DNA of 64,000 bases from Acidimicrobiaceae bacterium (lineage in GTDB: Bacteria > Actinomycetota > Acidimicrobiia > Acidimicrobiales > UBA8190): the NCBI GenBank assembly GCA_003151475.1, contig PLXQ01000063.1, positions 1 to 64,000 on the forward strand, given 5' to 3'. The position numbers and the translations under genes are program-made. The notes below the pieces were generated by a model, which worked only from the letters and a program-made list of their open reading frames with translations, did no database searches and was not told the DNA's origin. Below, in pieces: positions 25,295 through 33,950 of the stretch (positions within the stretch are counted from its first letter, which is position 1; every line of letters starts with the position of its first letter).

Positions 25295-26707
25295 ATGATG
25301 TCCACCATGCTGGGCCCCCTCGTGCGACTCCGGCCTCCTCTGTACCTGCGGTGGATCGTCGCCTTCGGCATCCTCGGCGTCGCCGTGGGCTCGGTGGCCC
25401 ACGCCGCCACCAGCGGCGGAGACTTCCGCTTGGCCCTGTGGTTCCCCGGCCAGGCGCTGCTGCACGGCCGGGACCCCTACGACATCGCCAGCTTCGAGCG
25501 CTACTACGGCGCTCAGCAGGTCGAGGCCTTCTCCAAAGGCTGGTTCCCCCTCTACGGTCCCAGCCACCTGTGGTTGGCGGCGGTGCTGGCGCTGTTCCCG
25601 GTGAAGGTGGCCGCCGGGCTGTGGTTCTGCGTCAACCTGGGCGGATTGGGCCTCCTGGCCTCGTTCGTGGCCCGGGCGCTCGACCGCCGCCTGGGCGGCC
25701 CCGCCATCGTGGCCATCACCGGGCTGCTGGCCCTCACGAGGCCCGGGCGGGCCCTTCTCGAGTCAGGCCAGGTCACCGCCCTCTACGCCCTGCTCACCTA
25801 CGTGGCGTGGTCCCAGGCCCGACGACGGCCCTGGCTGGCCGCCGTGGGGCTGGCCTTTGTTCTCGGGAAGCCCCCCTTCGGACTTCCGCTGCTCGCTCTG
25901 TTCCTCGTCCGTCGGCTGTGGCCGGTGGCGCTGCGGGCCGTGGCGATCTCCGTCGCCGCCAGCCTGCCCATCGTGATCTGGCTCAGCGTCAACGCCGGAT
26001 CCCCCGGATCGCTGTGGCATGCCCTCGTCCACAACCTCAGTTACACCGACCACAACCGGCTCGATGCTCCAGGTTCTCCGGGACGGATCGACGCCCTCAG
26101 CCTGATCGCCCGCTATGTCCACGGCCATTTCGGCGGCGGGGCCGAGGTGGCCGCCTTCGTCGTCCTCGTCGGTGTCGTGGCCGCCTTCGTGGGGCGCGCC
26201 GCCCGCGCCCCGGGATGGCCGCTGTCGCCGGCCGTGCTCATGCTGCTCGGCGTCGTCACGGTGCTCGCCGTGGCCCACGAGTATTACGACCTTCTCCTTC
26301 TGGCATGGCCCTTCGCCGCCGTCATGCGCTGGCCGGTGGCTCGCTTGTTCAAGCAAGACGGGCCACCGGACGCGCCGGGGGACGCCCCGCATGACGCGCC
26401 GCAGGACGCGCCGGGGGACGGCGGCCGCTGGGGAGGCCTGTTGGCCCTGATCGCTCTACCGGCGCTGGTGGTGTCGGTGATCCCCGCCCAGGGCACCTTG
26501 AAGCTGCTCGGCCTCTCGTCCGGTACGGCGATCATCTCCACGCTCACCACCGTCTGTCTGCTGCTGGCGCTGGTGGGCGCCCTCGTGGTCATCGAGCTCG
26601 ACCATCCACAGGAAGCGGCCGTCACCGAGCTGAGCGAGGTGCACCCGAGGATCAGCCGAAGTCGGCGTGGTACGCAGCCAGCGAGGCGGGGAATTGGCCG
26701 TCGGTGA
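25295..26707 (+). CDS. GT87-like membrane mannosyltransferase
   Basis: A 470-residue protein with about ten membrane helices. The N-terminal external segment GGDFRLALWFPGQALLHGRDPYD is the hallmark of the GT87/DUF2029 group, which uses polyprenyl-phosphate mannose in actinobacteria. GQVTALYALL and GKPPFGLPLLALFL are also typical. A low-complexity insert (DAPGDAPHDAPQDAPGD) interrupts the C-terminal third. CGGAG 9 nt upstream supports the start. Its last 56 bp overlap the end of the opposite-strand hydrolase gene. Confidence 0.8.
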   Translation: MMSTMLGPLVRLRPPLYLRWIVAFGILGVAVGSVAHAATSGGDFRLALWFPGQALLHGRDPYDIASFERYYGAQQVEAFSKGWFPLYGPSHLWLAAVLALFPVKVAAGLWFCVNLGGLGLLASFVARALDRRLGGPAIVAITGLLALTRPGRALLESGQVTALYALLTYVAWSQARRRPWLAAVGLAFVLGKPPFGLPLLALFLVRRLWPVALRAVAISVAASLPIVIWLSVNAGSPGSLWHALVHNLSYTDHNRLDAPGSPGRIDALSLIARYVHGHFGGGAEVAAFVVLVGVVAAFVGRAARAPGWPLSPAVLMLLGVVTVLAVAHEYYDLLLLAWPFAAVMRWPVARLFKQDGPPDAPGDAPHDAPQDAPGDGGRWGGLLALIALPALVVSVIPAQGTLKLLGLSSGTAIISTLTTVCLLLALVGALVVIELDHPQEAAVTELSEVHPRISRSRRGTQPARRGIGRR

Positions 26708-27905
26708 TGGCGTCGACCTGTCCGGAGACGTCGAAGTTGAAGTAGTCATCGAAAGCCACGTCGTGGAACGAGATCCAGTTGTCCATCTGCGTGATGAAGG
26801 TGGGGTCGTCGCCCATGCCGTGGCCGTCGCTGCGGATGGCCAGACCCCATTCGGGGAAGGCCACCGGCTTCCCGTGGGCGGCGGCAAAGGCCGCCACCCG
26901 GTTAAGCCCCGGAAGGGTGGCCGCGTCGAAGCTGCACAGTGACGACGTCGCCGACGTGGAGTTGTTGAACGCCAGCCCGCAGTTCCCGGCCCAGGACTGG
27001 TCGTAGGTATCGGTGCCGATGTAGTCGACGTACTGATTGCCCGGGTAGGACTGGTCGGCGGTGTAGGCCCCGGCGTAGGAACCGCCCTCGGGGTCGGCAC
27101 CCTCCCAGATGAATTTGAAGGCCTGGCCCGGGACCGAGCGCATGGCCGTCACGATGTCGGCGTAGTACGTGGCGTAGTGGGCGGCGTCGGCGGCGTCGGT
27201 CACTTTCCATGGGTTCCAGCTGCCGGTGAATTCCTGGCCGAGCCGGAGGATGGCGTTTCCTTGACCCTCGGCCACGAGCGTCTGGCCCAGCGTGACGAAG
27301 TTGGCGTTATAGGCGCCGGTGGCGCCGGCGGCCAGGGTGTCGGTGCCCGAGTTGTCGAACATGGGCACGCCCAGGACGAGTTGGTAGCCCGCACCATGCC
27401 AGGGACCGAAGAGCCAGCCCAGAGAATTGGGTCCCACGTCGGTGCCGTCGATGTGGGCCCAGGTCCCTCCGGGGAGGTAGTCCTCGACCACGGTGACGTG
27501 GGCGCCGGTGGCCCGGGCGAAGCCGCCCGCTCCCGCCGGATTAGCCGAACCGCTGTAGACGCCGGCAGCGGCCGACGGAAGGTGATGCACAGGCGGCGGC
27601 GGCGGCGGTGGTGGTGGTGGTCGTGTGGTCGTGGTGGTGGGCGGTGGTGCCGGCGGGGTGGTGGACGGAGGTGGCGGGGCGGTCGTGGTTGTGGCCGGTG
27701 GCGCCGTCGTGGTCGTCGTCGGGGCGGGGACGAACGCACCACCACCACCGGCTTCGGGCACGGCCTTGGCGCGGGCGGCGACGTGAGGATGGGGGGACGG
27801 GGACAATGGCCCGAGGACGGCCACCACCACGGCGGCGATGACGAGACCGGCGAAGATTTCTCGGGGCCACCCGAGGAAGAGGTGGGCCCGTCGGAGGTGA
27901 CGCAT
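26652..27905 (-). CDS. Membrane-tethered GH26-like glycoside hydrolase
   Basis: A 417-residue exported protein. A membrane anchor lies at about 16-34. It is followed by a long Thr/Pro-rich stalk with runs of T and P (residues 58-106), then a catalytic domain (about 110-417). AILRLGQEFTGSWNPW carries the likely acid/base Glu and VAFPEWGL the likely nucleophile Glu, as in GH26 beta-mannanase-type enzymes. It may trim or remodel the neighbouring polysaccharide, or release it; that is inference from location. The gene is convergent with and overlaps the GT87-like gene by 56 bp. Confidence 0.8.
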   Translation of the reverse strand: MRHLRRAHLFLGWPREIFAGLVIAAVVVAVLGPLSPSPHPHVAARAKAVPEAGGGGAFVPAPTTTTTAPPATTTTAPPPPSTTPPAPPPTTTTTRPPPPPPPPPPVHHLPSAAAGVYSGSANPAGAGGFARATGAHVTVVEDYLPGGTWAHIDGTDVGPNSLGWLFGPWHGAGYQLVLGVPMFDNSGTDTLAAGATGAYNANFVTLGQTLVAEGQGNAILRLGQEFTGSWNPWKVTDAADAAHYATYYADIVTAMRSVPGQAFKFIWEGADPEGGSYAGAYTADQSYPGNQYVDYIGTDTYDQSWAGNCGLAFNNSTSATSSLCSFDAATLPGLNRVAAFAAAHGKPVAFPEWGLAIRSDGHGMGDDPTFITQMDNWISFHDVAFDDYFNFDVSGQVDAITDGQFPASLAAYHADFG

Positions 27906-28313
27906 CGACTAACTCGCCTGCCCGGTGACAGAGAAGGCAAGACGACTGGTTCCGGCTGGCGCCCATGGCGCGGTCGAGTGCGTCGGTTTCATGGTGGATC
28001 CCCCCAGGGCCGAAGAAGGGTTGTGCGTCCGTTGCCTGATGGAGCAAGGCGCGCTGTCCGTGGGTCTCGCCCTGACCATCGGCGCGGCCGTAGGGGTCCT
28101 TGAGACATTCGGAGAACAACAAGCGGTCCTGCGCGCGGTGAGTGCTTTTCGGTGCTTCCGCCGTTCTCCGACGCCTACGCCGCGTCGACGGAAGAAGCAG
28201 GGGCGACCGTCAGTGGTTCACAACGGGCTCACAGGGAAAGCACGAACGCTGTTCAGGCGTTCGGTGAAGACCCTGCGGCGCAGGGTTACGGCTCAGGAGA
28301 AAAGAACTGCGAG
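27906..28313. other. Gene-free gap between hydrolase and SLOG gene
   Basis: About 410 bp. Open frames here have no recognisable product or ribosome site. The promoter of the minus-strand hydrolase gene is expected at the left end. On the minus strand the stretch around 27950-28040 is rich in short complementary GC segments and could be a structured leader, but it fits no riboswitch class I know. Confidence 0.35.
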
Positions 28314-30035
28314 CTACGTGGAGATCTCGAAGTCGTGACACCTCATGACACCGATCCAGTCCCGGTTCTCGGTGTTCATGGTGTTGCCGGCAATCAGGGC
28401 CAGCGTGGTGAGCTCGTTCCAGGTCGACGCTTCGATGAGGCGGCGACCAAGCACATTGAGGTCCTGCGCCACCCGGCGGTAGACGACGGCGTGGCGTTGA
28501 TGCTCCAGATGCACACTGATCCCGGCGATGGCAGATCCCAGGGCGGGGAGGGCGAACGCCACGACACCCACGACCTTGTCCAACGGCTTCGGTAGTCCGA
28601 CCGCATGCCAGATGGAAACCCCAAACGCGCCGCCGAAGAGGATGTAGATAAGAACCTGGAGTTGGCGCTGTCTCGTGCCATGCATTTCACTGCTGCGCGA
28701 GAAATAGCTCGTCTGGGGTCGAATCCAGCTCTCGACGAGCAACTCCCGCAGCACACGGTGCGACGCCACCGCCTGGGGGGGGCAGAGCGTCGACACGTAT
28801 GCATAGACGTGCCCGAGCCAGGACTCCGTCGAGTCGTGGGCGTTCATGCCCGCCACCCCGTCGTCGCGACGGTTCTCGAGTCCGGCCGCCTTCAGAAAGA
28901 CCGTCGAGCGGAACCTTTCCGCCAGGAAACGACAGTCGAGCCATTGATCGTGCATTTCCAGCCGGCGACCGGCGATAACCATGATGAATATGAGCCCAAG
29001 CAAGACGGTCTCGATCACGAAGAAGTACTGCGACCAGTTGTAGATGACGAGAAGTGCCGCCAGGAAAACGGCGAGAAAAGCGGCCAGGAACTCGCCGATG
29101 ATGGCTCTCAGGTACCAACGCTGGAAGAACAGCGATCGTCGATCGGCCCACACGAAGTAAGGCCGGACACACTCGGCCAGTTGGCGGACGATGTCGTCCG
29201 AACCGCCGTCCGCCAATCCCATCGGTTCGTCGAAGATCTCCTTGTCGACCTGGATGGGCCGCAGTGCCCGGCACCGCCGACCGAAGAGACGGGGCACCTT
29301 GTTGTACCGATCGAGCGAACGAATCATGTTGAGGGTGCGGTCGAAAGGCAGGTGGTGCGACCGTGTCCGCCCCGACGCCAGGGTCCTCTCGGCTCCGGCG
29401 TTGAAGAACACCGTCTTCACGGGACCTTTTCCTTTGTCGACGACGAACTCGTCGGCGCTGAGATCTCCGGCGTTGGTGGGAACCCAGAGAACCGGGGTGC
29501 ACGTCTCGAGGGCGTAGCAGATGGAGTACGCCGTGCCTCCCTCCCCCCGCGAGGGCTGGCCGTCCCACACGGCGAGCAGCACGTCGACGCGCTTCACGAC
29601 CTGGTGGCTCGCCCAGATGTAACCGTCCTCCCGCGTCGGCAGAGCGGGGGCGTGGTCGGTACTGCGAGCCTGGCCCAAGAGGTCGTGGAACTCTCTCCTC
29701 GAATGGTCCTCTTGGAAGTCTTTGATGTAGCTGTCGCGATCCCTGGGGAGCACGACCTCGAGACGTCCTCCCGGTGTCGCCAGTATCCGGCGGGTCACCA
29801 TGCGGTCGGCCCCTTCGGCCAGGGCGGAGAGAGCACACAGCGAGATCGGGGTGGCACGGGAACGCTGAAACAGGTCCGTCCGGATCTTCTCCAGGGCCCT
29901 GTCGACATTGCCTTCGAGACTCGTAAGGCATGCAGGGGAAAGATGACGGTGACCCGTTATGCCCACTCGTATGGCCAGGGGGATCGGGTCAATGGGAGAG
30001 AAACTTTGGGTGGGGTCCGCTATCGGCAAGGTCAT
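28314..30035 (-). CDS. SLOG-domain protein with two pairs of membrane helices
   Basis: A 573-residue protein. Residues 20-215 form a SLOG/LOG-like Rossmann domain: it opens with IRVGITGHRHL (22-32), continues with ALAEGADRMV and closes with VKRVDVLLAVWDGQPSRGEGGTAYSICYAL, where the GGTA loop (166-169) is the usual ligand-binding site for NAD-derived or nucleotide molecules. The second half has four hydrophobic segments in two pairs (about 310-332 and 338-356; 461-480 and 487-508). After the first pair comes DCRFLAERFRS, and after the second VVYRRVAQDLNVLGRRL, which resemble SLATT-type pore effectors. AGGA 6 nt upstream supports the start. It lies 92 bp downstream of the TIR-WD40 gene, probably in one transcript. 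Role as membrane effector in immunity is inference. Confidence 0.75.
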   Translation of the reverse strand: MTLPIADPTQSFSPIDPIPLAIRVGITGHRHLSPACLTSLEGNVDRALEKIRTDLFQRSRATPISLCALSALAEGADRMVTRRILATPGGRLEVVLPRDRDSYIKDFQEDHSRREFHDLLGQARSTDHAPALPTREDGYIWASHQVVKRVDVLLAVWDGQPSRGEGGTAYSICYALETCTPVLWVPTNAGDLSADEFVVDKGKGPVKTVFFNAGAERTLASGRTRSHHLPFDRTLNMIRSLDRYNKVPRLFGRRCRALRPIQVDKEIFDEPMGLADGGSDDIVRQLAECVRPYFVWADRRSLFFQRWYLRAIIGEFLAAFLAVFLAALLVIYNWSQYFFVIETVLLGLIFIMVIAGRRLEMHDQWLDCRFLAERFRSTVFLKAAGLENRRDDGVAGMNAHDSTESWLGHVYAYVSTLCPPQAVASHRVLRELLVESWIRPQTSYFSRSSEMHGTRQRQLQVLIYILFGGAFGVSIWHAVGLPKPLDKVVGVVAFALPALGSAIAGISVHLEHQRHAVVYRRVAQDLNVLGRRLIEASTWNELTTLALIAGNTMNTENRDWIGVMRCHDFEIST

Positions 30036-30127
30036 CTTTGATCCTGACTATCCGATGCCAGCCTGATCGCTCTGGCCAGAGCGCCGCCAAGGACGATCGC
30101 GCCGCGGGTCAACACGTTACGGACTCT

Positions 30128-32932
30128 TTACTCATGACAGACATCGTGTTCGGGAATATTCGGCAGGGCACTCGTCCACTGTGACGGCGTCACGCTCTGA
30201 CCCATTGTGTGGCAGAGCTGGCTGGAGACAGTGGCCGTACTGCGAGTCAAGAAGTCCGCTCGATAGAAATGGACCACACCGGCGTTGTCCCCGGCAGCCA
30301 GGACACTTCCATCGTTGGTGAAGGCAATGGCATCGACCTCGGTGCCCGCGTCAATGGGGGTGCCAACCTGGGTCCCCGTGGCCACATCCCAGGAAACGAT
30401 GAGCCCGGCACTGTCTCCCGTTGACACTGTCTGGCCGTCGGGGCTGAAAGCGACACTGTTCACCGGGCTCCTGTCTCGAAGAGGGGGACCACTTGTTCCC
30501 TTCTCGGCGATGGACCAGAGCTGGACGTTGCCGGCGTCGTCACCGGCGGCGAGCGTCTTGGAATTGGGTGAGAAGGCAAGGCTGTTGACCTTCGACCCCT
30601 CGATGAACGAAGGCCCGATTCGCGCCCCGGTTCGGGCGGCACGAATCGTGATGACACCGGCTTCGCCCGCCGTGGCCACGAGCCTGCCGTCGGGGCTGAA
30701 GACGACGGCTCGAATCGGGCCCGAGGCGTGGTTTGAGTGAAAGAGCGCGGAGGTATCCGTTGATGCCGTATTCCACAGCTTCAGGAGCGATCCGTTGTCG
30801 CCGCTGGCAAAGCGGTGGCCGCGGGGACTGAAGGCCACGGCGTAGATGTCACCGTGGGCCGTGACGTCGTTGAGTTGCGGGCCACTAGCGGTGATCGACC
30901 CGCTCTTTCCCACTTCCCACAGCGAGATCCCCGGAGCCGCATCGGCGGCAGCGAGCAGTGTCCCGTCGGGACTGAATGCCACGCTGTGGACCTCGTAGCC
31001 CAGTTGCAATGGGGGACCCGCACTGGCGCCATTATCCGTCTTCTGAAACGTGATCATCCCGTGGACATGGCCGGCCGCCAGCGTCTTTCCGTCGGGACTG
31101 ATGGCGATGCTGTCGATCTTGTCGCCGGTGGTGTCGGGGGGTGGTAGATCCACATTCTGGAGATCCCAGAGCGCCGTGTTGCCCGAGGCGTCTCTCGTGA
31201 GCAGTGTCATCCCGCTGTGGCTGAAAGAGAGATCGGTGACCGAGCTGCCGTCGGCGAAGGGGGGGATGATCTTGTCCACGGGCGCGTTCGACGTGCCCTG
31301 TGGATCGCTCAGGCTCCAGAAGACCACCTCTCCGCTGCTCGTTCCCGATGCCAGGAGACCTCCGTCGTCTCGAAAGGCCACGCTCTCGGCCGAACTGCCG
31401 TCGGGGAGCGGTTTGTCGACTGGTTCACCAGACGCCGTAACCCAGAGATTGACGTAGCCCCCGCTGTCGGTTGCCGCCAGGACCTGCCCACCGAACCCGA
31501 AGCAGACGCTCGTGACCGGTTTGCTGTCGGACAGACCGGGACCACCAGGGAGCTGCGTAGTCAGGTTCCACAGAATGGCGGTCGTGCCCGAGCCCGTGAG
31601 CGTCGTCATACTGGCCGTGCCGATGGCAATCGAGGAGCCGCTCGGGCTGAGCGCCACGCTTGTCACCGGGGCGCCGATGTCAGGCAGCAACGAGGGGCTC
31701 CAACCTGACACGGTCCACATCTCGACCGACGTACCGCCACCGGCGACGAGTTGGGAATCGCCGCTGCCGAAAGACAGGCTGGTGACCGACGATCCGAGGT
31801 GAAGGATCTTGGTCACGCCGGTGGTGCGGTTCCAGACAGAGATGGTGCCGTCGCTCGATCCGGAGGCCAAGATGGTGTCAGTGTGGCTGAAGGCCAGGCT
31901 CGTGACGGAGCCGGTCACGTGGCGGGTGGCTATGACTTTCGGCGAGGACGAACTCCGCCAGAGCTGAATGGTCCCCCGAGCGTCACCGACGGCGAAAAGA
32001 TCGGCCCTCGTGTTGCCGTAGGTTGCCGCGCTGGAAGGCGCAGAGCCACGCGGCAGGATGGCGATGAGAGGCGATTCTGCCACCGTGTTCAACGCGTTGC
32101 GGGCCTGCGGTGTCGGTGAGGTGTCATAGGCCTGCAGGCTGGCGCGCATGGCGAGGGCCGTATTCGTGGGCAGGAGATTGATGGCGTCGGCGGCTAGCTC
32201 GTCGGACTGGGCGATGCGGGCCTCGGTGACGGCATGGCTCCTCTGCACCACCGCCACGAGGGCCAGGACGAGGGCGCCGACGAGCGCGGTCGAGACCCCG
32301 AGAAGAAGACGGCGCTGGCGGCGGGTGGCCGCCTGACGGCCGGCCAGGATGTAGTGCCTTTGGAGCTCGGTGGGCTGGGGCCCTTTCTCCGGGTTGCGGA
32401 CGAGCCAGGCCTCAGCGGCGGCCAGGCTGCTGCCGGACAAGAGATAACTCCGGTCCTTGGCATTCTTCTCCCACTCGAGGGCCCGCTTTCCCCAGAACGT
32501 GTGTTCTCGGGCGGCGTCGATATCGGTGTCTATTGCCGTGATCAACAGCGCCAGCGAGGATTCGAAAGTGTTTCCCCCGTCGGGATCATCGAAGACGCCG
32601 CGGGGGGGAACGAATTGGATGGCCTGGATCTCCCCGGGCAGCGAGGTGGTCGGCGTGGGGAGGAAATGGATCGGGATGATGCGTTTGTTCAGGCTGGATG
32701 CGTATTCCACTTCGTTGCGGCATTGATCCGAACCGGCACACGAAGGACTGACGAGGAGGAGGAAGCAGTCGGCGTCTTGGATTGCTTCATTCAGGTCTTC
32801 CTTCCATTTCGCGCCCGACGGGATATCGGATTCGTCGACCCAGATGGTTCTTCCGGCATCGCGCACCGCGTGCTGGAGACGAATAGCGAAAGCGCGGTCT
32901 GAGTGCGAATAGCTGATAAAAGCGTCCGCCAT
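30128..32932 (-). CDS. TIR-TM-WD40 protein
   Basis: A 934-residue protein with three parts. Residues 1-135 form a TIR domain: AFISYSHSDRAFAIRLQ, GRTIWVDESDIPSG, and SDQCRNEVEYA, where Glu74 is at the position of the NADase catalytic Glu. A linker with ALEWEKNAKDRSYLLSGSSLAAAEAWL leads to a single membrane helix (208-230). The rest (about 285-920) holds 14 WD40 repeats, probably two seven-blade propellers, ending in strings such as TIQLWRSS, EVVFWSLSD and VVHFYRAD. The propellers should lie on the other side of the membrane from the TIR domain, or the helix may be a membrane-associated hinge. TIR NADases make cyclic ADP-ribose-type signals, and the downstream gene has a SLOG domain. Confidence 0.85.
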   Translation of the reverse strand: MADAFISYSHSDRAFAIRLQHAVRDAGRTIWVDESDIPSGAKWKEDLNEAIQDADCFLLLVSPSCAGSDQCRNEVEYASSLNKRIIPIHFLPTPTTSLPGEIQAIQFVPPRGVFDDPDGGNTFESSLALLITAIDTDIDAAREHTFWGKRALEWEKNAKDRSYLLSGSSLAAAEAWLVRNPEKGPQPTELQRHYILAGRQAATRRQRRLLLGVSTALVGALVLALVAVVQRSHAVTEARIAQSDELAADAINLLPTNTALAMRASLQAYDTSPTPQARNALNTVAESPLIAILPRGSAPSSAATYGNTRADLFAVGDARGTIQLWRSSSSPKVIATRHVTGSVTSLAFSHTDTILASGSSDGTISVWNRTTGVTKILHLGSSVTSLSFGSGDSQLVAGGGTSVEMWTVSGWSPSLLPDIGAPVTSVALSPSGSSIAIGTASMTTLTGSGTTAILWNLTTQLPGGPGLSDSKPVTSVCFGFGGQVLAATDSGGYVNLWVTASGEPVDKPLPDGSSAESVAFRDDGGLLASGTSSGEVVFWSLSDPQGTSNAPVDKIIPPFADGSSVTDLSFSHSGMTLLTRDASGNTALWDLQNVDLPPPDTTGDKIDSIAISPDGKTLAAGHVHGMITFQKTDNGASAGPPLQLGYEVHSVAFSPDGTLLAAADAAPGISLWEVGKSGSITASGPQLNDVTAHGDIYAVAFSPRGHRFASGDNGSLLKLWNTASTDTSALFHSNHASGPIRAVVFSPDGRLVATAGEAGVITIRAARTGARIGPSFIEGSKVNSLAFSPNSKTLAAGDDAGNVQLWSIAEKGTSGPPLRDRSPVNSVAFSPDGQTVSTGDSAGLIVSWDVATGTQVGTPIDAGTEVDAIAFTNDGSVLAAGDNAGVVHFYRADFLTRSTATVSSQLCHTMGQSVTPSQWTSALPNIPEHDVCHE

Positions 32933-33703
32933 CTGCGCCCCGCATCAGTGGATGACTACATCTCTGTCGTTTTATGTTCAGTCGCTTTAATCCATGGCCC
33001 CTTTTTCCGAGGCCGTAGCCTATCGAGGGCGATATGACAGCGCTGCGGGTGCCGTAAAGGTGAAAGGCCGACGCTCAATGCCGCCGTTCTCTTTCGCCAT
33101 GTCGTTGCATGCTCGAAGTACCCCCGCACGGTGGGACCACGTCGGGGCCAACCGATCGGGGGGCTGCGGACCGCTCCCTGGGCGCCCATGGCGTCCCGGG
33201 CATAGACGCCCGGCAGGGTGTGGGCGCGGCCGGAGAGGGGTCGTCGGAGGAGAGCCCTGAGGACGGTGCCTCGGGCGCCGGCCGGGCCCCCGATGGCCGC
33301 CGGGCGACCTATCGCAATGGCGGCCGGGCGGTACCGGGCACCTCCGGGTCGGAGACGAGCGGATTTGAGGCCAGTGTTGTTCCTGTGGCAGATGGTGACA
33401 GACACAAGAGATGGGGAGAAGTGGCCACGTGGCGGCCAGCCGCCGGGGCCCGAGGTGGACGAGGGTGCCCGGGCCAAGGACGGCCCGAAGCCCGATGGCA
33501 CCATGTGGGCCAAAGGGGCAGGTGACATGCAGGATGACCGGCGGAGCGTGCTGTTCAAAGCGGAGGTGGGGGGCGTACCATGTGTGTTGTGCAAATGTTT
33601 ATGAAAGCGCCGTCGAGTGGGGGAGACCCGGCGAGCGGCGCGTGGAGGGCAAGGCCCTGCGGTTCGGCGTCAGCGCTGTCGGGTGGGGAAAGGACGGGGG
33701 GTC
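32933..33703. other. Gene-free region upstream of the TIR gene
   Basis: The longest stretch without a supported gene (about 770 bp). The first 60 bp are AT-richer than the surroundings and probably hold the minus-strand promoter of the TIR gene, though no clean -35/-10 pair is visible. The rest is GC-rich with many overlapping open frames in all phases, none with family resemblance. The right part holds the motif at 33576 and a leader of about 110 nt to the next plus-strand gene. Confidence 0.4.
33576..33593 (+). promoter_or_regulatory. Promoter-like motif shared with 5833-5850
   Basis: The sequence TACCATGTGTGTTGTGCA matches the motif upstream of the DUF4011 gene at 16 of 18 positions, with a -10-like TACCAT at its left end. 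It lies about 110 bp before the start of a small gene. A shared promoter or regulator site is inferred. Confidence 0.4.
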
Positions 33704-33949
33704 ATGGTGCTCCGAGACGCTGAGTTGGCCCGGTTGGTGACGGCGGTCGACACCGCTGTGAGCAGGGCCATCGATGCCTTCAACATCGCCGCCGAGACCG
33801 GCGACGAGGAATTGATGGCCGAGGCGCGTGCCTGCGTGGAGAGGCTGAAGGCGTTCCGGGAGTTCAGTGCCGGGCGGCCCACCAAGGCGTCACGGTGGAT
33901 GCGGGCCCGGCCCCCGCGGGGCGAGTCGCTGAACTACTCGGCCGGCTGA
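33704..33949 (+). CDS. Small hypothetical protein, helical
   Basis: An 81-residue protein of unknown function. It is predicted to be largely helical (LARLVTAVDTAVSRAIDAFNIAAETG, then EELMAEARACVERLKAFREF) with a basic tail (KASRWMRARPPRG). A run of G just upstream of the ATG may act as ribosome site. Its amino-acid use is protein-like, unlike the overlapping frames. It ends one base before the end of the opposite-strand glycosyltransferase gene. Confidence 0.5.
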   Translation: MVLRDAELARLVTAVDTAVSRAIDAFNIAAETGDEELMAEARACVERLKAFREFSAGRPTKASRWMRARPPRGESLNYSAG

Positions 33950-33950
33950 A

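Noticed and set aside
27541..28338. Open frames on both strands in the gap left of the SLOG gene, and a possible riboswitch
   Set aside because: No family resemblance or ribosome sites. I compared the minus-strand sequence with c-di-GMP, ydaO, cobalamin and SAM motifs from memory and found no convincing match.
33109..33604. Plus-strand frames of 90-140 codons upstream of the small gene at 33704
   Set aside because: Gly/Arg/Pro-rich and overlapping in several phases, with no start signal; typical of noncoding GC-rich DNA.
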